Origin: Janthinobacterium lividum PAMC 25724
GTDB lineage: Bacteria > Pseudomonadota > Gammaproteobacteria > Burkholderiales > Burkholderiaceae_D
Reading direction: 5' to 3'
Length of the DNA stretch: 64,000 bases
NCBI GenBank assembly: GCA_000242815.2
Contig: AHHB01000019.1
Coordinates: 186,001-250,000 of the forward strand
Made by a program: the position numbers and the translations under genes. The notes beneath the pieces were generated by a model, which was not told the origin of the DNA, made no database searches, and was given only the letters and a program-made list of their open reading frames with translations. Shown one piece after another: positions 15,384-22,152 of the stretch (its first letter is position 1; every line of letters starts with the position of its first letter).

Positions 15384-16964
15384 TTAGAACTGGTTCATGG
15401 TGTTGTCTTTACCCGCCGCCTTCAGCGCCGCTTCGCCGCTGAAGTAATCCTTGTGATCGTCGCCGATGTCCGAACCGGACATGTTTTGATGTTTCACGCA
15501 GGCGATGCCTTGGCGGATTTCCTTGCGCTGCACGCCAGCCACGTAGCCCAGCATGCCCTGGTCGCCGAAGTATTCCTTGGCCAGGTTGTCGGTCGACAAG
15601 GCGGCCGTGTGGTAGGTTGGCAGGGTGATCAGGTGATGGAAGATGCCGGCTTCGCGGGCCGAGTCGGCCTGGAAGGTGCGGATTTTCTCGTCGGCCGTGA
15701 TCGCCAATTCCGTCTGGTCGTATTCCACGCTCATCAGCTGGGCGCGTTCGTAGGCGGACACGTCCTTGCCTTCGGCCTTCATGATGTCATACACCTGCTG
15801 GCGGAAGTTCAGCGTCCAGTTGAACGATGGGCTGTTGTTGTACACCAGCTTGGCGTTCGGGATGACCTTGCGGATTTCGCTGACCATGCCGCCGATTTGC
15901 GCGATATGCGGTTTTTCCGTTTCGATCCACAGCAGGTCGGCGCCGTTTTGCAGCGAGGTGATGCAGTCGAGCACGCAACGCTCTTCGCCGGTACCGGCGC
16001 GGAACTGGAACAGGTTGCTTGGCAGGCGTTTTGGACGCAGCAGCTTGCCTTCGCGCTTGATGATGACGTCGCCATTGCCCAGCGCATCGGCCGACACTTC
16101 TTCGCAGTCGAGGAACGAGTTGTATTGGTCGCCCAGGTCGCCCGCTTCAGTCGTGACAGCGATCTGTTTGGTCAGGCCGGCGCCCAGCGAATCGGTGCGG
16201 GCGACGATGATGCCGTCGTCCACGCCCAGTTCCAGGAAAGCGTAGCGGATGGCGCGGATCTTGGCCAGGAAGTCTTCGTGCGGCACCGTGACTTTACCAT
16301 CCTGATGGCCGCATTGTTTTTCGTCGGACACCTGGTTTTCGATCTGGATGCAGCAAGCACCCGCTTCGATGAACTGTTTCGCCAGCAGATAGGTGGCTTC
16401 GGCATTGCCAAAACCGGCGTCGATGTCGGCGATGATGGGCACGACGTGGGTGACGTGGCCGTCGATCTTGGCCTGGATCGCTTGCTTGTCAGCACCTTGG
16501 GCCGCGTCCAGCTGGCGGAACAGGCCGCCCAGTTCGCGCGCATCGGCTTGGCGCAGGAAAGTGTACAGCTCGCGGATCAAGCTGGTGACAGCGGTTTTTT
16601 CATGCATGGACTGGTCTGGCAGCGGGCCGAACTCGGAGCGCAGGGCGGCGACCATCCAGCCGGACAGGTAGAGGTAGCGGCGGTCGGTGCTGTTGAAGTG
16701 CTTCTTGATCGAGATCATCTTCTGTTGACCGATGAAACCGTGCCAGCAACCGAGCGACTGGGTGTATTTGGATGGGTCTGCATCGTAGGCAGCCATGTCG
16801 TTGCGCATGATCTTGGCCGTGTAACGGGCGATGTCCAGGCCGGTCTTGAACTTGTTCTGGGCGCGCATACGGGCGGCGGACTCGGGGTTGATCGCATTCC
16901 ATGCGCTACCTTGTTGCTCTTTCAAACCGGCAACAGCCTTGATGTCGTCTTGATATTGGGACAT
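15384..16964 (-). CDS. aceA: Isocitrate lyase
   Basis: Cleaves isocitrate to succinate and glyoxylate, the first step of the glyoxylate shunt used on acetate and fatty acids; works with acs at 2.1 kb. 526 aa, the long form found in many betaproteobacteria. The ATG at 16964 follows AGGAG. The active-site loop carries EKQCGHQDGK (the KKCGH-type signature with Q replacing the second lysine), with substrate and metal sites in IIADIDAGFGN and IVARTDSLGAG, and the late NNSPSFNWTLNF motif. Malate synthase is not in the window. A palindrome 110 bp upstream may be its operator. Secure assignment; methylisocitrate lyase is shorter and lacks the inserted segments. Confidence 0.97.
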   Translation of the reverse strand: MSQYQDDIKAVAGLKEQQGSAWNAINPESAARMRAQNKFKTGLDIARYTAKIMRNDMAAYDADPSKYTQSLGCWHGFIGQQKMISIKKHFNSTDRRYLYLSGWMVAALRSEFGPLPDQSMHEKTAVTSLIRELYTFLRQADARELGGLFRQLDAAQGADKQAIQAKIDGHVTHVVPIIADIDAGFGNAEATYLLAKQFIEAGACCIQIENQVSDEKQCGHQDGKVTVPHEDFLAKIRAIRYAFLELGVDDGIIVARTDSLGAGLTKQIAVTTEAGDLGDQYNSFLDCEEVSADALGNGDVIIKREGKLLRPKRLPSNLFQFRAGTGEERCVLDCITSLQNGADLLWIETEKPHIAQIGGMVSEIRKVIPNAKLVYNNSPSFNWTLNFRQQVYDIMKAEGKDVSAYERAQLMSVEYDQTELAITADEKIRTFQADSAREAGIFHHLITLPTYHTAALSTDNLAKEYFGDQGMLGYVAGVQRKEIRQGIACVKHQNMSGSDIGDDHKDYFSGEAALKAAGKDNTMNQF

Positions 16965-17074
16965 GTGTATCTCCTAAAGAAAAACTAAGTTTGAGAAAAT
17001 CGTCGAGTACGCCGCTATGTGTTTTGATGCGAACTGCATGACTAAATAGTAGGCCGATTGACACCGATGTTCAA

Positions 17075-17088
17075 GTCTTATATAAGAC
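17075..17088. promoter_or_regulatory. Palindrome upstream of aceA, candidate operator
   Basis: GTCTTATATAAGAC, a perfect 14-bp palindrome in a strikingly AT-rich 200-bp leader of aceA (gap 16965-17298, no gene). Its centre TTATATAA could overlap a -10 box. It would suit a dimeric regulator of acetate or TCA genes; the protein is not identified. Confidence 0.5.
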
Positions 17089-17254
17089 ATATAACTTAAA
17101 TTTATTCCTTATTTTTCAATGACTTAATTTATATTTTTCGCGATATGGAATGGTTTTTCAAAAAGTGAGAGCGTGAATGGCTGAGTTTGATGTTCAGGAT
17201 TTCGCGATGTGAAACGCCTTTTCAGATTTTGGTGCAGCGCGACAAATCGGCGCC

Positions 17255-17278
17255 AAAAAAAGGCCACCCGAAGGTGGC
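17255..17278 (-). terminator. Terminator of the MHS transporter gene
   Basis: On the minus strand GCCACC, loop TTCG, GGTGGC, then a run of T (17262 down to 17255). It lies about 20 bp after the transporter stop codon. Confidence 0.85.
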
Positions 17279-17298
17279 GCTGGCCGCAGGCGGCTGGT

Positions 17299-18603
17299 TT
17301 AGCGTCCGACCGTCTGGCGCTGGTCCTTGATGAAGAGCGCCGTCAGCATGCCGATTATGCACACGCCGATCACATAATACGCGGGGCCCAACACGTTGTT
17401 TTTCAGCATCAGAGTGACGACCACGGGCGTCAGGCCGCCGAAAATCGCATACGACAAATTATAGGAAAACGACAGTCCCGAAAAGCGCACCTGGGCCGGG
17501 AACGCTTGCACCAGCACGTAGGGCACGGCGCCAACGACGCCAACGCACAGGCCCGTTATCGCGTACAGCGGCAGCAGCAGGTCGGGACGGCTGCCGATGG
17601 TGGTGTAGAAAGTATACGTGGAAATGGCCAGCAGCAGGGAGCCGACGAAGATCACGCGCTTGCCGCCCAGGCGGTCGGCCAGCATGCCGGAGATGATGCA
17701 ACCGGTGGCCAGGCACAGGGTCGCCAGGCTATTGGCGAGCAGGGTGGTGCGCGGGGCGATGTGGTGGAGTTTTTGCAGCAGGGCTGGCGTCATCAAAATG
17801 ACGACGATGATGCCGGCCGACAGCATCCAGGTCAGCAGCATCGATACGGCGATGGCGCCGCGGTGGCTGCGCAGCACCGCTTTCAAAGGCATTTCCGTCG
17901 ACAGCGCCTTGCGCTGCTGCATTTCCGCGAAGACCGGCGTTTCATGCAGCCAGCGGCGCAGATACATGGCGCCAAAACCAAAGACGCCACCCAGCAGGAA
18001 GGGATAGCGCCAGGCGCCATCGGTGATTTCCTGCGGGGTGTAGATGGTGTTCAAGCCCGTCGCCACGAGCGAACCGAGCAAGATGCCCACCGTCAGGCCG
18101 GACGTCAGCACGCCGCAGGCCAAGCCGGTGAAACGGCTGGGTACGTGTTCGGACACAAACACCCAGGCGCCCGGCACTTCACCACCCACGGCGGCGCCCT
18201 GGAAGACGCGCATCAGCAGCAGCAGCAGCGGGGCGGCCAGGCCGATGCTGGCGTAGGTGGGCAGCAGACCGATCAGCAGGGTCGGCACCGCCATCATCAG
18301 AATGGAGAGAGTGAACATGCGCTTGCGGCCCAGCAAGTCGCCGAAGTGGGCCATGATGATGCCGCCCAGCGGACGCACCACGTAGCCGGCGGCGAAGATG
18401 CCGAAGGTTTGCAGCAAACGCAGCCATTCCGGCATTTCCGGCGGGAAGAACAATTGGCCGATGGCGTTGGCAAAGAAAACGAAGATGATGAAATCGTAGA
18501 ATTCCAGCGCGCCGCCCAAGGCGGACAGCGACAGGGTTTTATAGTCTTGAGAGTTGAGGGGGCGGCTTGCGGCGTTGCTTGCGGCGGTGTTGGAAGTAGG
18601 CAT
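17299..18603 (-). CDS. MHS-family MFS transporter
   Basis: 434-aa inner-membrane symporter of the metabolite:H+ symporter branch of the major facilitator superfamily, which imports organic acids, betaines or related solutes with protons. Twelve hydrophobic segments are readable. The family signatures are present: GALEFYDFIIFVFFA in helix 1, the loop 2-3 motif GDLLGRKRMF, RVFQGAAVGGEVPGAWVF in helix 4-5 and the loop 8-9 motif ADRLGGKRVIF. Start ATG at 18603 (MPTSNTAAS...). It stands alone between aceA, transcribed the same way, and a divergent region. The substrate cannot be read from the sequence; proximity to aceA hints at a carboxylate but is weak evidence. Confidence 0.9.
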   Translation of the reverse strand: MPTSNTAASNAASRPLNSQDYKTLSLSALGGALEFYDFIIFVFFANAIGQLFFPPEMPEWLRLLQTFGIFAAGYVVRPLGGIIMAHFGDLLGRKRMFTLSILMMAVPTLLIGLLPTYASIGLAAPLLLLLMRVFQGAAVGGEVPGAWVFVSEHVPSRFTGLACGVLTSGLTVGILLGSLVATGLNTIYTPQEITDGAWRYPFLLGGVFGFGAMYLRRWLHETPVFAEMQQRKALSTEMPLKAVLRSHRGAIAVSMLLTWMLSAGIIVVILMTPALLQKLHHIAPRTTLLANSLATLCLATGCIISGMLADRLGGKRVIFVGSLLLAISTYTFYTTIGSRPDLLLPLYAITGLCVGVVGAVPYVLVQAFPAQVRFSGLSFSYNLSYAIFGGLTPVVVTLMLKNNVLGPAYYVIGVCIIGMLTALFIKDQRQTVGR

Positions 18604-18764
18604 GTGTCTCGTTCTTATGTTTTATGGAATATTGCCATCCAAGCATACTCATTTCCGCCGCTTGAGTAAATGCTAACGCAAGGGGCCGTGCGCGGGGGGC
18701 TCCCTGGTGATACTGAATACAACGCCGCTATCATCAGTGTTGACTTCATTGGAAAAAATAAGGT

Positions 18765-19067
18765 ATGCAGCGCATGATCATGGGCAGCCACCAAGGCCTG
18801 GACATCGCGCGCCGTCTGATCGAACGCGCCTTCTACGCTGTCGAGGGCAGCGGCGCGCAACGGCTGTTCCTGGCGTCGAGCAGCAAGCTGGCGCCCGCCA
18901 TCGGCCTAGCTGAAAGCAGCGGTTTTACGCGTGTGGCGCGGCCTGCACGCCAGCGTCATCGGCTGGAATTTCTGCAAGAATTAGTTGCGCTGATGCGCAG
19001 CGAAACTTGCAGCTTGTACAATGGCGCGCAGCGATTGCGTCCTTTTTTGATACCTGTGAAAAATCCC
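18765..19067 (+). pseudogene. GNAT acetyltransferase C-terminal remnant
   Basis: The frame from 18765 reads as the second half of a GNAT N-acetyltransferase: an acetyl-CoA loop like Q-G-L-D-I-A-R-R-L-I-E-R-A, then AQRLFLASSSKLAPAIGLAESSGFTRV, the usual beta5-helix-beta6 end. The first half of the fold is absent and the 160 bp upstream hold no gene. No stop codon separates it from the lipoprotein gene that follows in the same frame. A ribosome site (AATAAGG) precedes the ATG, so a short product is possible, but without motifs C and D it should be inactive. Confidence 0.65.
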
Positions 19068-19931
19068 ATGCCTGCTTGCCGCCTGCTGTCCTGTCTTGCC
19101 GCTCTCTTGCTGTGTGCTTGCGCCAGCGTCGGTCCATCCACGCCATCGGCGGCTGAGGCGCAAGCGTTCGAGCGTGCCGCCCAGCAAGACAGCCTGCGCA
19201 GCGAATGCGACTGGAACGTGGGCTATGCGCCCGTCGCGCCCAAGGACGCCAGCCTGGCACAGCTGCAGGCCATCGCCACGGCGCGCCTGGCGGCCTTGCA
19301 GCTGGCACCCGCCTGGACCCTGGCCATGCCCGGCAGCGAGGCGCATGCCTTTAGCGACTCGGCGCAAGACCGTACCGGGCTGCAATTGTTGCTCAGTATC
19401 GTTTTGCCGGCCATGGAACGCTACCGGGCCGGCGTCTTCGCTCGCACAGGCTTGCGCCACGTCGTCCTGGTCAAGGATTTGAGCGTGGACGGCCAGCGCC
19501 GCCTGGCCATGCCGGCGCCCGAGATCGACAGCGTCGTCTACGCCGACAACCTGCTGGCCGCGATGTGCCCATCGGGCATGGAGCTGCGCGTGCACCACGA
19601 GTATTACCACTTCATCGAATACCGCCTGTTCAACGATTTCTATTACCGCGACCCCGCCTGGCTGGCCCTGAACCCGCCCGGCACGGCCTACGGCCAGGGC
19701 GGCGCCACGGCCTACGGCAAAGCCTTCCAAAACCTGGGCCACCCGCAAGCGGGAATCGTCAGCCTGTACGCCGCGTATGGGCCCGAGGAAGACAAGGCTG
19801 AAGTGTTTGGCTGGATGATGACGCCTGCGTATGCCTTGCGACTGGAGCAATGGACGAAGCTTGATCCCGCTTTGCTGGCGAAGCGGCAAAGCTTGATGGA
19901 AGTATTGGACAGCAAGACAAGGTCGGACTAA
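19068..19931 (+). CDS. Lipoprotein with HExxH zinc-protease motif
   Basis: 287-aa exported protein. The start at 19068 (MPACRLLSCLAALLLCACAS) gives a classical lipoprotein signal: a short hydrophobic stretch then LLCAC, with the cysteine near residue 17 lipidated. Near residue 180 the motif HHEYYHFIEY is an HExxH zinc site, with a downstream acidic group EEDKAEVFGWMM about 60 residues later that could supply the third ligand, as in gluzincin-type metallopeptidases. Proteins of this kind are described as putative zinc-binding metallopeptidases of the cell envelope. No partner is adjacent. The open frame runs upstream into the GNAT remnant, but the signal sequence decides the start. Protease activity is inferred from the motif only. 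Confidence 0.75.
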   Translation: MPACRLLSCLAALLLCACASVGPSTPSAAEAQAFERAAQQDSLRSECDWNVGYAPVAPKDASLAQLQAIATARLAALQLAPAWTLAMPGSEAHAFSDSAQDRTGLQLLLSIVLPAMERYRAGVFARTGLRHVVLVKDLSVDGQRRLAMPAPEIDSVVYADNLLAAMCPSGMELRVHHEYYHFIEYRLFNDFYYRDPAWLALNPPGTAYGQGGATAYGKAFQNLGHPQAGIVSLYAAYGPEEDKAEVFGWMMTPAYALRLEQWTKLDPALLAKRQSLMEVLDSKTRSD

Positions 19932-20053
19932 AGATCAAGCCGATTTTGCCAGTAGGCGCACGTCCTGACACCTGCGGCTCGCTGTATTAGCTGCTAACTA
20001 TATAATCTGCGCTTGGGCGATACCCGCCCCTGAACTCGGATTGAAGGAATGCC

Positions 20054-20728
20054 ATGCCAGTATCGCTGCCAAGATATATCGTGCGCCTCTTTGCGCTGTG
20101 GCTAGTAGCGGCCACATGCCTGTCTGCCAGTGCCGCCGAGGTGGTGGCGGTGGATGCACCGCAGCGCGCGTCCTTGCTGGACTTTTATAAGCAGCAATAT
20201 CCGGGCGCGCCGGCTGCGCGTACCGTGTTCGAAAGCGTGCCTGTGGTGGGTAGCGGCGGCAGCGAAGTGGTGGGCAGCGTGGAAACGCCGCCGTATCGCG
20301 GTCATGGCGCGCTGTGCCGGGCGCAGCGCAGCAAGTTTGTGCTGCACGGCGAGGGCAAGCAGGCGCGCTGGCAAGAGGCGGGCATCGAGTATTACGCTTG
20401 GCTGGACCGTGGCACCTGCCGCGCGGTGGCCGAACCCGTGCGCATGCTGCAGCGCATTGCCGATGCGGAACTCGAAGGCGTGTTGCTACACCAGAAGCCG
20501 CTGCTGGAGCGGGCGCGATTACTGATGGCAGGCAATACCGCCTGCGCCCCCTTGCGCGCGCTGAAGTTTGTGCTGGCGGCCGTCGATGTGGGCGCCGCTG
20601 CGCCGCGTGCCGAAGAGCGCTATGCACTGGTGTTCAAGAGCGACCGCGACAGCTACGCCCGCGTCTGGCTGCGCAAGAGCGGGGCCCAGTATGACGCCTG
20701 GGATGTGACTTGTCCGCCAGTGCTGTAA
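20054..20728 (+). CDS. Exported hypothetical protein, 224 aa
   Basis: Not recognised. The ATG at 20054 follows AAGGAATGCC. Residues 1-28 form a Sec signal peptide (hydrophobic LFALWLVAATCLSASA, cleavage after SAA near 28). The mature part is about 195 residues with four cysteines (in GALCRAQR, RGTCRAV, NTACAPLR and VTCPP), probably two disulfides in the periplasm. No enzymatic motif is seen. It lies between the lipoprotein and the DUF695 gene, all on the plus strand with short gaps, so they may share a transcript. Confidence 0.75.
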   Translation: MPVSLPRYIVRLFALWLVAATCLSASAAEVVAVDAPQRASLLDFYKQQYPGAPAARTVFESVPVVGSGGSEVVGSVETPPYRGHGALCRAQRSKFVLHGEGKQARWQEAGIEYYAWLDRGTCRAVAEPVRMLQRIADAELEGVLLHQKPLLERARLLMAGNTACAPLRALKFVLAAVDVGAAAPRAEERYALVFKSDRDSYARVWLRKSGAQYDAWDVTCPPVL

Positions 20729-20766
20729 GCTGCGCATCCTCGATTTATTTTTTGACTGTTGCAACC

Positions 20767-21207
20767 ATGAACCAGAATTCCACTTCCGCCCGCAGCTGGG
20801 GCACCATCGTCACGCATAGTGATGAGATGGCCATCATTTACCGCTATGTCGATGCTTTCCATGACGACTGGGATTTGTCGTCGCAGCCGGACCGCATCAT
20901 CATCGCCTGGCGCTACGAGGACGAGACGGGCATGCCCGCACCGAACGAGCGCGAGCATATGGAAGAGCTGGAAGCGGCGCTGGCACCCGTGGTGGAAGAG
21001 GGCGGCTTCGCCACTCTGGCGCTGGTGTCGACGGGTGAGAACTTGCGCGAATGGATTTATTACACGCAGTCGGGCGAAGAGTTCTTCAACCGCCTGAACA
21101 CGGCGCTGGCGTCGCGCCCGAAATTCCCGATTGAAATTCGCAGCGCGGCCGATCCCGCCTGGTCGACGTATGCGGGTTTCATGGCCGCACTGCCGCCATC
21201 GACTTGA
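20767..21207 (+). CDS. DUF695-type protein
   Basis: 146-aa cytoplasmic protein resembling the DUF695 family, of unknown function. The start is the ATG at 20767, 38 bp after the previous stop. The family feel is carried by the middle section: PDRIIIAWRYEDETGMP, then EGGFATLALVSTGENLREWIYYTQ and FFNRLNTALA, a pattern of a beta-strand with W-x-Y and a later REW-x-x-Y-x-x segment. Ribosome site is weak, consistent with coupling to the gene before it. The assignment is from memory of the family pattern. Confidence 0.65.
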   Translation: MNQNSTSARSWGTIVTHSDEMAIIYRYVDAFHDDWDLSSQPDRIIIAWRYEDETGMPAPNEREHMEELEAALAPVVEEGGFATLALVSTGENLREWIYYTQSGEEFFNRLNTALASRPKFPIEIRSAADPAWSTYAGFMAALPPST

Positions 21208-21258
21208 TCCACTCTGCTGCGCGTCCGCTTGCGACGGTTTTATCCGCCCTCGACCGCA

Positions 21259-22152
21259 TCAGGCCAGCGCGGCCGTCGCGATGCGCGTGGCGGCCGTAAT
21301 GATGTCCTCGTTGGTGTCGGCGTTTTTCTGTTCGCGCGTGTAGTACACGGCGATGACCAGCGGCGCGCCGCTGGCCGGGTAGGCGACGCCGATATCGTTG
21401 ACGCTGCCGTAGGCGCCCGAGCCCGTCTTGTCGGCTACCTGCCAGCCAGCAGGCACGCCTGCGCGGATGCGCTTGTCGCCCGTTGTGTTGCCGCGCATCC
21501 AGGCGTCCAGTTGCTGGCGCTGCACTGCCGGCAAGCTATGCTCCAATAACAATTGCTGCAAGCTGTGCGCCATCGATGCAGGGCTGGCCGTGTCGCGCAC
21601 TTCGCCGGGAATGGCGCTATTGAGTTCCGTTTCCCAGCGTTCCAGCTGGAACAGCGTATTGCCGATGCTGCGCGCAAACGCCGTCACCGCCTGCGGCCCG
21701 CCTAATAATCTCATCAAGAAATTGGCCGCGCTATTGTCGCTGTACTGCAAGGTGGCGGCGCACAGGTCCGCCACGTTCATGCCCTCGGCCAGGTGCTTCT
21801 CCGTGATGGGCGAATAGCTGACCAGCTCTTTCTTTTCGTAACGCACGCGCTGCTCCAGCAAGCCAGGCTGGCTGACGCTGCGGGCCAGCACGGCGGCCGC
21901 CAGCATGGCCTTGAAGGTGCTGGCCAAGGGGAAGCGCTCGTCGGCGCGATAGGCAACGCGCTGTGCGCTGCCGTGGCGCCAGGCGGCAACGCCGAGGCGT
22001 CCGCCTGCGCCCTGTTCCAGCGCAGCTAACTGCGTCTGGGCGGCGGTGACGCCGGTGGAGGGCGCGGCAAACAGCAGTGGTGTCGGGCACAGCAGGGCTG
22101 CGCCGCTGGCCAGCACAAGGTGGCGGCGGACGAGGTTTGGCGATTCAGTCAT
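21259..22152 (-). CDS. Class A beta-lactamase
   Basis: 297-aa periplasmic serine beta-lactamase. The Ambler elements are all there: S78-x-x-K in ASTFKAM (Ambler S70/K73), S138-D-N (S130), the E-x-E-L-N omega-loop segment with E174 (Ambler E166) and the K-T-G in VADKTGSGAYG (234-236). The N-terminus VRRHLVLASGAALL has two arginines before a hydrophobic run, suggesting Sec or Tat export. It overlaps the stop codon of the upstream hybrid kinase by 8 bases (22145-22152), so the two are translationally coupled, which is unusual for a chromosomal beta-lactamase normally paired with a LysR-type AmpR. The spectrum cannot be read from the sequence. Confidence 0.93.
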   Translation of the reverse strand: MTESPNLVRRHLVLASGAALLCPTPLLFAAPSTGVTAAQTQLAALEQGAGGRLGVAAWRHGSAQRVAYRADERFPLASTFKAMLAAAVLARSVSQPGLLEQRVRYEKKELVSYSPITEKHLAEGMNVADLCAATLQYSDNSAANFLMRLLGGPQAVTAFARSIGNTLFQLERWETELNSAIPGEVRDTASPASMAHSLQQLLLEHSLPAVQRQQLDAWMRGNTTGDKRIRAGVPAGWQVADKTGSGAYGSVNDIGVAYPASGAPLVIAVYYTREQKNADTNEDIITAATRIATAALA

